64,000 bases of DNA, taken from Kibdelosporangium philippinense. Lineage in GTDB: Bacteria > Actinomycetota > Actinomycetes > Mycobacteriales > Pseudonocardiaceae. Under the pieces are notes generated by a model, which ran no database searches, was not told where the DNA came from, and saw only the letters and a program-made list of their open reading frames with translations. This document shows positions 1 to 8,869 of this stretch, in pieces. Made by a program: the position numbers and the translations under genes. The DNA lies in assembly GCF_021390435.2 (NCBI RefSeq), contig NZ_JAJVCN010000001.1, forward strand, positions 1,488,001-1,552,000. Direction: 5' to 3'. Within the stretch, counting starts at the first letter, position 1. Every line of letters starts with the position of its first letter.

Positions 1-21
1 CTCGCTCTTGGGAGAGGCAGC

Positions 22-1272
22 ATGACAGACAAGCCGACCGCCGTGCGGGTTTATCTGGCGCGGGTCCGGACTTCGCTCGCCGACCTGCCCGCGAGCGAGG
101 TCGAGGAGATCCTCGACGATGTCCGGCCGCACCTGGCCGATGTGGAGCTGGAACTCGGGCCGGACGCGCGGATCGACGCGATGATCGAACGGCTCGGCAC
201 GCCGGAGAGCTACGCCGCGGAGCTGCGTGCGTCCGGTGGTTACCCGCCTGCCTCGGAAGCGGCCAAGACCTACGCGGCATCTGGGCTCGTACGACCGCGG
301 ATCGCGTTGTGGGGCCTGGTGATCAGCGCTCTCGGATGTGGCGTGGTTGCCTTCGTCGCAGCCGTCAACCTCGAAGCGGATGCATTGCTTGCCTTGGCGT
401 TGCCGCTGCCGATCTTCATCGCCAGCCTTGCGTTGTTGCTGACGAACGGTGTGGAGTCGGTACTGGCTCTGCCGGAGATGAAATGGCTGTCCGAGACCGT
501 GGATCGGGCACGGGAGAAGGACGGCCCCGGCAAGGTGATCCGGTTCCTCGAATCGATGAAGCCTGCCTGGTGGGTTGTGTGCGCGGCGGTGCTCGTCGCG
601 TTCGGGTTGATGCTGATGCTGCGACACCGCCAGGCCGTGCTTCTGCTGCCATTGCTGGCTGCGATTGGTGTTGCTGCAGTGTGGGCCGGGCAACGGGTTC
701 GCGGTGACCGGCGTCTACTGTGGATGGTCGTGCCGGTGTCCATGTTCGCGGTCGGTGGGATGCTCGGCGGGTTCGGCGCCACCGCGGACCTGATCGGAAG
801 CCGTACGTCGTACCCGACCGCGACGTCCAACTATTATTCGTCGTCTGACTCCTACGGCACCAAGCAGTTGACCTACGGCGGCAACACAGTGGAGAACATC
901 TACGCGTTCGACGCGGAAGGCGAACCGCTGACGGACGTCTACCTCTACGACGAGCAGGGCAGGCCGATCACGCTCACCCGTTTCGGCTGCCGGGATACGA
1001 ACGTCTCCCGCGAGAAGGTTGGCGAGGACAACCGGTTCCCGCGCCCGCAGATCGAGCGGACCGAGCAGCCGTTCACCGATGGCGAGGGCCGCGCAGCCGG
1101 TTACCGGACGAAGTGCCGTGAAAACAAGGAAGTTCCCTTCAGCGCGGCGATTCCCAAGATCCCAGCGCCTTCCGCGACACCATCGCCTACTCCTTCGTCG
1201 CAGCCGTCGACGCCGGTGCCCTCGTCGACTTCGACGAGCACACCACCGGCGAGTCCGACGCCGACGAAGTGA
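22..1272 (+). CDS. HAAS-domain multi-pass membrane protein
   Basis: 416 residues. The N-terminus (about 1-75) is a soluble helical region with alternating acidic and hydrophobic residues (VRVYLARVRTSLADLPASEV) typical of HAAS/DUF1700 proteins, which are usually paired with PadR regulators. About five hydrophobic segments follow (roughly 95-117, 120-143, 183-200, 205-222, 233-255). After them comes a polar domain (260-375) and a Pro/Ser/Thr tail (378-416) that should lie outside the membrane. The ATG is preceded by a GGGAGAGG-type ribosome site at the left edge of the window, so any upstream partner gene is cut off. Function is unknown; a membrane signalling or envelope role is inferred. Confidence 0.75.
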   Translation: MTDKPTAVRVYLARVRTSLADLPASEVEEILDDVRPHLADVELELGPDARIDAMIERLGTPESYAAELRASGGYPPASEAAKTYAASGLVRPRIALWGLVISALGCGVVAFVAAVNLEADALLALALPLPIFIASLALLLTNGVESVLALPEMKWLSETVDRAREKDGPGKVIRFLESMKPAWWVVCAAVLVAFGLMLMLRHRQAVLLLPLLAAIGVAAVWAGQRVRGDRRLLWMVVPVSMFAVGGMLGGFGATADLIGSRTSYPTATSNYYSSSDSYGTKQLTYGGNTVENIYAFDAEGEPLTDVYLYDEQGRPITLTRFGCRDTNVSREKVGEDNRFPRPQIERTEQPFTDGEGRAAGYRTKCRENKEVPFSAAIPKIPAPSATPSPTPSSQPSTPVPSSTSTSTPPASPTPTK

Positions 1273-1276
1273 GGAC

Positions 1277-1320
1277 GTGGACACCAGGAGCGGCAATCGG
1301 GGGCCGCTCCTGGTGTCCAC
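1277..1320 (+). terminator. 18-bp hairpin terminator
   Basis: A perfect 18-bp inverted repeat (GTGGACACCAGGAGCGGC at 1277-1294 and its complement at 1303-1320) with an 8-nt loop, starting 4 nt after the stop codon of the HAAS-type gene. It has no U tract, as is common for actinomycete terminators. Confidence 0.8.
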
Positions 1321-1404
1321 ACGGATGGGCTCTTGAACAGGCTTTACCGGCGGCTTAGCCTGAGGGAGGTTTCAGCTGCCGAGTGCTCACCGCGGAGCCT
1401 GCGA

Positions 1405-1617
1405 TGATCGGACGATTCCTCGCGGAGGCGGGCGCTGCACCAGATCGCCGAAAACCCTGACATAGCCGGGAATCTGCACGCCGAAATCGACTCCGCACTC
1501 GCAGGTCGACCCGTCCAGCTCGCCGATTTCGCGCAACTTCCGTACACCCGCGCGGTGATCAATGAGGTTCTGCGCTGCTACCCGGTGTCGTTGGTCATGC
1601 GGCGCGCTCGCATCACG
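1405..1617 (+). pseudogene. cytochrome P450 remnant
   Basis: One frame, open from 1408, reads ALHQIAENPDIAGNLHAEID, then AGRPVQLADFAQLPYTRAVI and NEVLRCYPVSLVMRRA. This is the P450 segment from the end of the I helix to the K helix, including the ExxR motif (EVLR). The oxygen-binding AGxxT segment before it and the heme-binding Cys loop after it are absent: a stop lies at 1405, and after about 1617 the frame loses all P450 similarity and runs into the GNAT gene. It is a decayed fragment of roughly 60-70 codons of a gene normally about 400 codons long. The surrounding 1321-1400 holds nothing I recognise. Confidence 0.7.
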
Positions 1618-1666
1618 ACACATCTCCGTGACGTGGAACGGAAACGTCCGACCATAGACTGCCCGC

Positions 1667-2110
1667 GTGACGATCACGATCCGACCAGCGTCCGAAGTGG
1701 ACTTGCCAGCACTCCTTGCGCTGTACGCCGAACTGCATCCGGCCGACCCCACACTGTCCACTGAGGTGGCGCTGGACACTTGGCGTGCCATCGAGGCCCA
1801 AGCCGGGCGCGCGATCCTCGTTGCCGAATCCGACGGTGTCGTCGTCGGGACAATCGATTGCACGACCCTGCCGAACCTGACCCGTGGCGGACGGCCGTTC
1901 ATGCTGGTCGAGAACGTCGTGGTCACCGAGGGACTCCGCCGATCGGGTATTGGTGTGGCTCTGGTGACGGCGGCGATCGCCTTGGCCAAAGAGACGCAGT
2001 GCTACAAGATCCAGCTGCTGTCACGGGCCAGTCGTACAGCGGCACACGCCTTTTATGAGTCGCTGGGCTTCCGTACCGTCGCTCAGGGATACCGTCTGTA
2101 CTTCGATTGA
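1667..2110 (+). CDS. GNAT family N-acetyltransferase
   Basis: 147 residues, one GNAT domain across the whole protein. The acetyl-CoA pyrophosphate-binding loop is visible as RRSGIGVALV (91-100), preceded by the beta-4 strand FMLVENVVV and followed by the helix and HAFYESLGF element (about 128-136) typical of the C-terminal half. It should transfer an acetyl group from acetyl-CoA to an amine; the acceptor cannot be predicted. Start is the GTG at 1667. It stands alone, just downstream of the P450 remnant and unrelated to the STAS gene that follows. Confidence 0.85.
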   Translation: MTITIRPASEVDLPALLALYAELHPADPTLSTEVALDTWRAIEAQAGRAILVAESDGVVVGTIDCTTLPNLTRGGRPFMLVENVVVTEGLRRSGIGVALVTAAIALAKETQCYKIQLLSRASRTAAHAFYESLGFRTVAQGYRLYFD

Positions 2111-2315
2111 GCATTTCTCACTCTTCGTGATCGCTTGCAGTCGGCGGCGCGGGGCCGTACGGTCGAACAAGACAGACCAACACTGAGAGCTAGTCGTTGA
2201 GCCCACAGCCGGCTTCTCTCGCCGCCGCTGCGGATTTTTGTGTTCGGGTCGGGCCGACGCCGTTTTCCTCCCGGGTGCACGACTTCGTGGTTGCCCTTTC
2301 ATCAAGGAGCACCCG

Positions 2316-2669
2316 ATGAGCACCGACATCATGACCGTGTCCACCAGCCATGACGGTGGTATAGCCGTCGTGCACGTCGCCGGTGAAGTGGACATGTCCT
2401 CAGTCGCACCCTTCGCCGACGCCGTGCGCGACGCGTTGGCGGAGCGACCCACTGGCCTTGTCATCGACCTGCTTGAGGTCACGTTCTGCGGCTCGCCGGG
2501 ACTGCACGTCCTGGTCGAAGCCCGGGACGGCGCCACAACCAGCGACATCGAGATGTGCGTCGTCGCCGTGAAAGCACCGGTGCTGCGACCGCTGGACATC
2601 AGCGGGCTCACGCCGCTGTTCCACATGCGCCAATCAGTGCCCGACGCGGTGAAGGAACTCGCTGCTTGA
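2316..2669 (+). CDS. STAS-domain anti-sigma factor antagonist
   Basis: 117 residues, a single STAS fold: beta strand GIAVVHVAGEVDM (15-27), helix (APFADAVRDAL), then the switch loop TFCGSPGLHVLVEA. The usual D-S-S-G-L phosphorylation loop appears here as CGSPGL with Ser60 as the likely phospho-acceptor. Proteins of this family bind anti-sigma kinases of the RsbW/SpoIIAB type, so a role in partner switching is inferred; no kinase or sigma gene is adjacent. The ATG at 2316 is chosen because AAGGAG (2304-2309) lies 6 nt upstream. The 205-nt region before it holds no other recognisable feature. Confidence 0.85.
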   Translation: MSTDIMTVSTSHDGGIAVVHVAGEVDMSSVAPFADAVRDALAERPTGLVIDLLEVTFCGSPGLHVLVEARDGATTSDIEMCVVAVKAPVLRPLDISGLTPLFHMRQSVPDAVKELAA

Positions 2670-2687
2670 TTCTGGAATGCTCCTGTC

Positions 2688-3185
2688 ATGGAGAACATCT
2701 CGCGCAAGGTTGCGCGGCTGGGGCAGGTGCACTGGTTGTTCGGCAACGTCTACGAAGCTGCGGTGGACGTGCCGCGCCTGCTCACGGACGCCCGATCGAA
2801 CCGGCCGCCGAAGCTGCTTGGCGCCGGAAGCCCGTTGCGCTACTACCTTCCAGCACCCGCAACCCTTGCCGCCACCGCGATCACGCTGGTCAACAGCTGG
2901 CGGTCCGGTGGGGACAAACGCGTCATCGTCGCCGCCGCGGCGAGCACGGCGTCGGCCACCGCCCTGACGGCCTATCTCGTCCGGACCGTCGTTCTTCAGC
3001 TCCTGCACAGCAATGAGCCGCTGAGCGCGACGGAAACCCGCGCGCTCCTGCGGACTTGGCATCGGGGGAACCTGGTTCGCTTGCTGGCTCTGGCCATCGC
3101 GATGTGGGCGCTGCGTCAGGATTCACGCCGGTCCTCGGTTCCCATCAGCACGGACGAGGTTGATCGTTGTGGCAGAGATCGATGA
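2688..3185 (+). CDS. small integral membrane protein (DUF1772-like)
   Basis: 165 residues with about four hydrophobic helices (roughly 20-35, 65-80, 88-112 and 135-150), separated by short charged loops. The arrangement and the N-terminal pattern ARLGQVHWLFGNVYEAAVD resemble actinobacterial DUF1772 (anthrone-oxygenase-like) proteins, but the match is by eye only. Starts 18 nt after the STAS stop and overlaps the start of the next gene, so the three are probably cotranscribed. No catalytic residues can be named. Confidence 0.6.
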   Translation: MENISRKVARLGQVHWLFGNVYEAAVDVPRLLTDARSNRPPKLLGAGSPLRYYLPAPATLAATAITLVNSWRSGGDKRVIVAAAASTASATALTAYLVRTVVLQLLHSNEPLSATETRALLRTWHRGNLVRLLALAIAMWALRQDSRRSSVPISTDEVDRCGRDR

Positions 3186-3942
3186 CGTCCGTCGGCTGAG
3201 ACTGCGCACGGTCTGGGGAATGGACGACCTGACCGAGCTGACCCATCATCGGGCCGGTCCGGACTTGGCGACAGCGGCCGTCCGACGTTTGCGCCTCCGG
3301 TCACGGTTGTTCACCGTGACCGGCTTGTTGCTGCTGATCGGCTTCAGCCTGGGCGCGGCCCTGATCGAGCGCGAGGCGAACGAGCTGCTGCCGGGCTGGT
3401 GGCGGGTTGACGGCACTGTCGTTGACACCGGGCCCGGGTTCATCGATGTCAGGTGCGTGGTCGACGGCGTGGAACAGGTTGTGCCCGCCAAGCTGACGGG
3501 CAGCAGCCCCAACTACGAGATCGGCGATCCCGTCACCCTCGTGTACGACCCCGATGCCCCCAGGTACCAAGCCGACGATCCGCCGAACGCGTCCTTCCTG
3601 ACCGCTGCCACGATGATTTCCAGCCTGGTCGGCGGCGTGTTCCTGTTGTCGGGTGGCCTGATCGCAGGCGGCCGGTGGAACCGGCGGATGCGTTCGGTGC
3701 GCAAGCAGGGCTGGCGGTCCGGTCGAGCCTTGGTCCGCCAGCGCCTGCGTGGCCGCATTGTCCTGACGATCAAATTTCCGGATGGTGACGTCCTGACAGC
3801 GGTGACCGTCCGGCCGGTCATCCTGCCGCTGCCGATGGGTTTGACCGCGAGCGACGTGTACGTCGGCGGTCAGGGGAGCGCGTTGTCCATCATGTTCCTG
3901 ACCGGCCCGTTCGTGGTTGCCGCGAAGCCTGTCAGTGAGTGA
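3169..3942 (+). CDS. DUF3592-like membrane protein
   Basis: About 257 residues. A soluble N-terminal stretch is followed by a transmembrane helix (VTGLLLLIGFSLGAALI), a beta-rich extracytoplasmic insert containing the phrase GDPVTLVYDPDAPRYQADD, typical of DUF3592 proteins, then a second helix (LVGGVFLLSGGLIAGG) and a basic cytoplasmic region. A TTG at 3160 and the GTG at 3169 are both possible starts; the reading frame overlaps the upstream gene's 3' end, suggesting translational coupling. Function unknown; membrane location is clear from the two helices. Confidence 0.6.
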   Translation: MAEIDDVRRLRLRTVWGMDDLTELTHHRAGPDLATAAVRRLRLRSRLFTVTGLLLLIGFSLGAALIEREANELLPGWWRVDGTVVDTGPGFIDVRCVVDGVEQVVPAKLTGSSPNYEIGDPVTLVYDPDAPRYQADDPPNASFLTAATMISSLVGGVFLLSGGLIAGGRWNRRMRSVRKQGWRSGRALVRQRLRGRIVLTIKFPDGDVLTAVTVRPVILPLPMGLTASDVYVGGQGSALSIMFLTGPFVVAAKPVSE

Positions 3943-4101
3943 ACAGCGACATCGTGCGCGTGTACTGCCACTCAGCCTGCTCGACACCTGAGCACTCGCC
4001 GCTGTGCACTCCGGGGCAATCCCCGCGCGAAAATAACGCCACGCAGCCAACATTATGATCGAATGACGTTCAACAAAACCTGCCCGAAGATGTAAGAACC
4101 C
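3943..4101. other. non-coding gap
   Basis: No gene or clear hairpin seen. The segment is less GC-rich around 4030-4100 and leads into a short reading frame that looks like the end of a secreted protein, so this stretch may be decayed coding sequence. Confidence 0.4.
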
Positions 4102-4302
4102 GTGCCCTTGAACACCCGGATGGCGGGACAGGCGACATTCCGGTTCGTGATGGACGGAAACCCCGGCCCGGTGATCACCATCAACTCACCCGGCTACCAA
4201 ACGCTGGACGCGGGCACGTTCACCCTCGACGCGAACTCCTACCACCCGGTCAGGCTCGAATTCCTCACTGGAAGCATGAACATCGACTACTGGACGAACT
4301 GA
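4102..4302 (+). pseudogene. possible C-terminal remnant of a secreted beta-sandwich protein
   Basis: A 66-codon frame ending at 4302. Its sequence (for example GYQTLDAGTFTLDANSYHPV then RLEFLTGSMNIDYWTN) has the alternating pattern and final I-D-Y-W strand common in C-terminal carbohydrate-binding or jelly-roll domains of secreted enzymes. There is no signal peptide, no N-terminal domain and no clear ribosome site, so a 3' fragment of a lost gene is more likely than an independent small protein. It ends flush with the stop codon of the convergent SARP-NACHT gene. Confidence 0.35.
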
Positions 4303-6966
4303 TCATTCCCTAGCGAGATGATCACGCAACCGCGCGTGCCGGAATTGGTACACGCCACCGTTCTGACGCAACACCCCACGCTGATGCGCGTCTTCCAGGA
4401 AAGGAATCAGCCGCCACGGCAGATGTCCACGCAGCGCCAACCACATCCGGCTGAGCACGAACGTGCCCCAAGCCCGGGACAAAACGCTGATGCACGCGAC
4501 GGAAAGCCCAAAGATAGTCCCGAAAGCGATGCCGACACCCACACCAGAGACGTTCGGATACACGGGCCCGAAAATGAGCCCACCGGCAACACCACTGGCG
4601 AAACCGTAAGCCAGCACGCCAATCCAGCCGAACCAGACGGCGCCGATGGCCGCGCCCGCCACAGCCCCACCGAGCGCGCTGATCACAATGTCAATCGTGC
4701 CAACGGTATGCCCCGCGGTTTCCAACGTCGGCACGCCCACGGCCATCCCGCCAGGGAAAGTCAACGCGAGCGCGAACGCGAGCCCCAGAACAAGCGCGGC
4801 GATGCGGTCTTGACGCAAGACAACCCGAGGGCTGGAGACCTCGTCCACCTCCGCCGGAGTGCCAAGCCAAACCCGAATCCCGACCGCAAGGCCGATCGCC
4901 ACACCAACCCCGGCCACGATCGGCTTCGGCAGACCCATGCCGAGGCCCAGCGCGACGCCGATCACCGCGCCCGCGGCGAACCGGGCGAAAAATCGCGGCC
5001 ACGACCCGCGAAAACGCAGCTCAACGCGTACAGGACTCGTGCGCGGCGCCACCCAGAACACCAGCGCGCCCGCTAGCCCGAAAGCCACCGCGTACGAACC
5101 GCCGTAAAGCGTCCACTCAGGCCGATCCGAGCCAAGGCCGCCAGCGACGGCCCCGGCGAGTCCGAACGCGACAGCCGAGGCGAGCCCAACCAGCAGGGTC
5201 CGAGCCGGGCGTGAGACCGCGCGCAGCAGCTCCCACCAGGCGATGTCGTGCGAGTCCGACCGGTTGAGCTGACGGGCCAGGAACCGCAGCCAGGTCTGTG
5301 CCTGCTCTGGCGGGTATTGCCGCAGAGCGGCCTCCGGTGGCGCGGGCTGCGAGGTGTAGGCGGTCGGGATGAACGCCTCAAGCAGGTGGTCCTCGATCGC
5401 TGCACGCGTCGGGAACCTCGCCTCGTCCAGCAACTCCGCGGGATCGGTGGTCGTCGCGGTGTAGACCGTGCGCGCGAGTGTGACCATCAATGGGCTGGTC
5501 AACGCCTGCGCCAGCGGCAGTTCGGGTCGAAGCTGGTCGAGCACCGGCTGCCAACGCTTCCTCGCGGGCGGCCCGGCGCTGAGCAGGAATGCGGTCGCGT
5601 CGGCTGGCTGGACCGGCTCGATCTCCACGACCGTCGCCTTGGTCAGCAGCACGCCGCCGCGGGCGACCGCTGCCTCGTATTCGGTGGTCCGGCAGGTCAA
5701 CACCAGGTCGCCGCTGACGTGATCGAGCGCGTTGATCGCGTCGGCGTGCAGGGCTTCGGGCATCTCGTCGAGACCGTCGAGGATCAGCGTGATCCGGCCA
5801 TCCGACACCAGGCGAGCAGCTTCGCCGCCCAGCGCCGGGTACTCCTCGGTCAACCGCCTGGCCAGCCACGAATGCACGTGCTCAGTGCGCGGATCCCAGC
5901 TCGACGCGGTCAGCAGCACCGGCACGGGATCGCCTGCGCGCGTGCGTTCCAGCAAAGCGAGCGTGAGCAGCAACGCCAGCACGGTCTTGCCCGCGCCAGG
6001 CTCGCCGAGGACCACCATTTGCCGGGACGGCGACGTGCGGAAAGTCCGTACCAGCTGGGTGAAGTCCCCGCGCGCCGCCGACACGGGCTCCTCGGCCGCG
6101 ACCGGGCGGCCCGTGATCGACCACCGCACGCTCAGCGGATTCGGCCGCCGCAACGATCCGGCTTCCTTGGTCCACTGCCGATGCACCATCTCCGCGAGTT
6201 CACGGGCGGCCCGATCCGGAACCGGCGGCTCGCTCGGCACGAGCGTCGGATCTCCGGCGAGAATCCGCTGGTGCAGCGCCTGCAGCGCGGGCCCGGGGTC
6301 GGTGCCGAGCTCTTCAGCGAGGTACTGGCGCGTCTGCCGGAAGTGGTTCAACGCGTCCGCCTGGCGCCCGCTCTGGAACAACGCGAGCATCACCTGCCCG
6401 GCGAGCCGCTCGTCGAACGGTTGCTTGCGCGCCTCGCTCAGCAGCGGCCCGACGAGTTCCGAGTGGCGGCCGACCCGGAGCAGGACATCGGTGCGGTCGA
6501 GTTCGGCGGTCCGTCGCTCGTGCTCGTACGAGTCACGCATGGAGTTGATCCATGGCGTGTCCAGGCCCGCGAACGGTTCCCCGCGCCACAGCTCCATAGC
6601 CTGGTCGAACAGGTCGAGCGCGGTCTCGTCGTCCCCGGCTGACCGGGCTTGCGCGAGCAGCTCACGGAACCGGTGCATGTCGATCGACTGCTCGTCGACA
6701 ACGAGTGCGTAACCACCCGAGCGCCGCACGATCTCGGCGTCGCTGCCGAGCGCCCGCCGCAGCCGGGTCAGGTAGCTCTGCAACGTTCCGCGCGCGCTGT
6801 GCGGCAGGCCTTCGTCCCACACGCGGTCGAGCAGCACGTCGGTCGACACGGGGTTGTTCGCCTCGATCAGCAGGACCGCCAGCACGCATCGCTGCCGCGC
6901 GTGGCCGATGTCGACCGGCTGGCCCGATGCGCTCACCTCGACGCCACCGAGCAGGCGAAATTCCAC
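4303..6966 (-). CDS. SARP-type regulator fused to NACHT NTPase and membrane domain
   Basis: 887 residues. 1-95: winged-helix DNA-binding domain of SARP/OmpR type (MEFRLLGGVEVSASGQPVDI start, RGTLQSYLTRLRRAL recognition helix). 96-240: bacterial transcriptional activation domain with TPR-like helices, ending DPGPALQALHQRIL. 310-480: NACHT-type P-loop NTPase with Walker A GEPGAGKT (321-328) and Walker B LILDGLDEM (about 394-402). About 590-835: a series of some eight Gly/Ala-rich hydrophobic helices. The C-terminal tail (RGVLRQNGGVYQFRHARLRD) matches the winged-helix end seen in actinobacterial NACHT membrane proteins. It should be a membrane-held, nucleotide-switched transcription activator; its targets and signal are not evident. 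Confidence 0.85.
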   Translation of the reverse strand: MEFRLLGGVEVSASGQPVDIGHARQRCVLAVLLIEANNPVSTDVLLDRVWDEGLPHSARGTLQSYLTRLRRALGSDAEIVRRSGGYALVVDEQSIDMHRFRELLAQARSAGDDETALDLFDQAMELWRGEPFAGLDTPWINSMRDSYEHERRTAELDRTDVLLRVGRHSELVGPLLSEARKQPFDERLAGQVMLALFQSGRQADALNHFRQTRQYLAEELGTDPGPALQALHQRILAGDPTLVPSEPPVPDRAARELAEMVHRQWTKEAGSLRRPNPLSVRWSITGRPVAAEEPVSAARGDFTQLVRTFRTSPSRQMVVLGEPGAGKTVLALLLTLALLERTRAGDPVPVLLTASSWDPRTEHVHSWLARRLTEEYPALGGEAARLVSDGRITLILDGLDEMPEALHADAINALDHVSGDLVLTCRTTEYEAAVARGGVLLTKATVVEIEPVQPADATAFLLSAGPPARKRWQPVLDQLRPELPLAQALTSPLMVTLARTVYTATTTDPAELLDEARFPTRAAIEDHLLEAFIPTAYTSQPAPPEAALRQYPPEQAQTWLRFLARQLNRSDSHDIAWWELLRAVSRPARTLLVGLASAVAFGLAGAVAGGLGSDRPEWTLYGGSYAVAFGLAGALVFWVAPRTSPVRVELRFRGSWPRFFARFAAGAVIGVALGLGMGLPKPIVAGVGVAIGLAVGIRVWLGTPAEVDEVSSPRVVLRQDRIAALVLGLAFALALTFPGGMAVGVPTLETAGHTVGTIDIVISALGGAVAGAAIGAVWFGWIGVLAYGFASGVAGGLIFGPVYPNVSGVGVGIAFGTIFGLSVACISVLSRAWGTFVLSRMWLALRGHLPWRLIPFLEDAHQRGVLRQNGGVYQFRHARLRDHLARE

Positions 6967-7155
6967 TGCCGACCCCCTTCACCTGCGGATTCAATGGTGA
7001 TTCAAGAATTGTCCCTGCCCCGTGGTGCACCCTTTCACGTGAGGCGGGCCGCTGGTGCGGGGGGCCGCCTTGACTGGGGGATCCACTGGGGGGTGGAAGG
7101 GGCCGCGGGAGCAGCACGACGCTCCCGTCGGCGCCTGCCAAGCTCTTACTCTCGC
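6967..7155. promoter_or_regulatory. upstream region of the SARP-NACHT gene
   Basis: The promoter of the minus-strand SARP-NACHT gene must lie here, before the insertion sequence. A GC-rich inverted repeat (GCGGGCCGC near 7043 with GGCCGCC near 7064) is visible. No -10/-35 pair can be assigned with confidence. Confidence 0.35.
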
Positions 7156-7176
7156 GCGTTGGACCTGGATTCACCG
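7156..7176 (+). repeat. left inverted repeat of the IS1380-type element
   Basis: Pairs with 8870-8890; 19 of 21 positions are complementary, the inner 14 perfectly. Confidence 0.8.
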
Positions 7177-7209
7177 AAGATCTTGGTGGGTTGGTCGTGT
7201 CGTGGACGG

Positions 7210-7281
7210 GCAGATGCCCTCTGACTTGGGACGATTGTTCTTATGACAGAAACATATCGGTCCGAGTGAGAGGGCATCTGC
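7210..7281 (+). promoter_or_regulatory. leader hairpin covering the transposase ribosome site
   Basis: GCAGATGCCCTCT (7210-7222) is perfectly complementary to 7269-7281, with further partial pairing inside. The right arm contains the purine-rich GAGAGG that would serve as ribosome-binding site for the GTG at 7285. Folding would hide it. Similar leader structures limit transposase translation from read-through transcripts in other insertion sequences. Confidence 0.6.
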
Positions 7282-7284
7282 TGA

Positions 7285-8724
7285 GTGAAAGCATCGCATA
7301 CGCGTGGCGCGGTGTCGGTGAGGTTCGACGATCCGGGGTTGGTGTCGCACGCGGGTGTGGTGGCGGTGATGCGGCTGGCCGAGGACGCGGGGTTGTCGGA
7401 TCTGGCCGGTGAGCTGGTGCGGCTGGGTGGTTCGGTGGGGGCGAACGCGGGCGCGAAGATCAGCTCGATCGTGGCCGGGATGGCCGCGGGCGCGGACTCG
7501 ATCAGTGATCTGGACCTGGTGCGGCATGGTGGGATGGCGGGGTTGTTCAGCGGGATCCGCGCATCGTCCACTGTGGGCACGTTTCTGCGCTGGTTCAGCA
7601 TGGGTCATGTCGCTCAGCTGGAGAAACTCTCCGCCCGGCTGCTGGCCCGCTTGGCGGAGCTGACGCCGCTGCTGGCGGGGGCCGACCGGTTGGGGTTGCT
7701 GGATCTGGACTCGAAAATCAGCCAGGTCTACGGGCGGGGCAAAGACGGGGCCGCGTTCGGCTATACCGGGGTGTTGGGGTTGAACACGCTGGCCGCGACC
7801 CTGACCACAGCGGCGGGCAGGCCGGTGATCGTGGCGACCCGGTTACGGGGCGGCAACGCCGATACCCGCCGCGCGGTGAGCTCGCTGGCCCGCCGCGCGC
7901 TGGGCACCGCCCGCGCCGCGGGCGCGACCGGGCCGCTGCTGGTACGCGGCGATTCCGGGTTCTATGTCGGGGAATTGATCACGATGCTGGTGCGGGAGGG
8001 GGTCTGGTTCTCCATCACCGCCCCACAACATTCCGCGATCCGGGAGGCGATCGACGCGATCACCGAGCACGCCTGGCAGCAGCACACCTACCGCGACCCG
8101 GTCCTCGACCCGCACACCGGACAGCTGATCCACACCGCCCAGATCGCCGAGACCAGCCATACCGCGTTCACCAACCCGACCGTCAATCCCGGCCAGAAAA
8201 CCACCGCCCGGCTACTGGTCCGCCGGACCCGGATCACCACCCGCGACGAGCAGGGCGAGTTGTTCCCAGCCTGGCGCTACCACGCGGTGTTCACCAACCT
8301 CCCACCCACCACCACCAGGCCCGCCACCACCGAGCCCGACACCACCGAGCCCGACACGGCCGGCTTCGACACGGCCACCGCCTGGCGTCTGCACGACCAA
8401 CGCAGTGGCGCGATCGAACACGTCTTCGCCGAACTCGCGGCCGGCCCGCTGGCCCACTTCCCGTCCGGACTGTTCGCCGCCAACGCCGCCTGGCTGTCCC
8501 TGGCCGCCCTGACCCACAACCTCCTGCGCGCCACCGCCTGCCTGGCCGGCCCTGCCCACGCCCGAACACGGCTGACCACCCTGCGCCGCCGGTTGATCAC
8601 CATCGCCGCCCGCGTCACCCGCACCGCCCGCCACATCACCCTGCGACTACCACAAGACTGGCCCTGGGCCACCGACTTCACCCACCTGTTCACCACCATC
8701 CACGCCCCACCCCACCCCGCCTGA
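7285..8724 (+). CDS. IS1380-family transposase
   Basis: 479 residues, full length for the family. DDE-type motifs are visible: LGLLDLDSKISQVYGRGK with Asp142 as the first acidic residue, LLVRGDSGFY with Asp223 as the second, and RSGAIEHVFAEL with a Glu near 377 as the third. The typical C-terminal block PLAHFPSGLFAANAAWLSLA follows. The usual GAGFGY element near residue 157 reads GAAFGY. It cuts and joins the element's inverted ends. The gene shows no frameshift or stop, so the element may still be active. Start GTG lies 4 nt after a leader hairpin. Confidence 0.9.
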   Translation: MKASHTRGAVSVRFDDPGLVSHAGVVAVMRLAEDAGLSDLAGELVRLGGSVGANAGAKISSIVAGMAAGADSISDLDLVRHGGMAGLFSGIRASSTVGTFLRWFSMGHVAQLEKLSARLLARLAELTPLLAGADRLGLLDLDSKISQVYGRGKDGAAFGYTGVLGLNTLAATLTTAAGRPVIVATRLRGGNADTRRAVSSLARRALGTARAAGATGPLLVRGDSGFYVGELITMLVREGVWFSITAPQHSAIREAIDAITEHAWQQHTYRDPVLDPHTGQLIHTAQIAETSHTAFTNPTVNPGQKTTARLLVRRTRITTRDEQGELFPAWRYHAVFTNLPPTTTRPATTEPDTTEPDTAGFDTATAWRLHDQRSGAIEHVFAELAAGPLAHFPSGLFAANAAWLSLAALTHNLLRATACLAGPAHARTRLTTLRRRLITIAARVTRTARHITLRLPQDWPWATDFTHLFTTIHAPPHPA

Positions 8725-8869
8725 ACCCCTAACCACCCGCCTGACCAGGCCCAACCCGAAAGACCACAGTGGAAAAGCTGGGCAGACCAGCAACTCCCAC
8801 ACGACCACACCACACACCACCAGCCCACCACCACAACCACCCACCACCACGACCACAACCCAAGATCAA

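Noticed and set aside
5248..6642. 464-codon plus-strand frame opposite the SARP-NACHT gene
   Set aside because: Arg/Gln-rich, no motif, fully covered by a gene with clear domains.
7156..7163. Perfect target-site duplication for the IS1380-type element
   Set aside because: Flanks TGGA and TTGA differ; the GCGTT/AACGC similarity is inverted, not direct.
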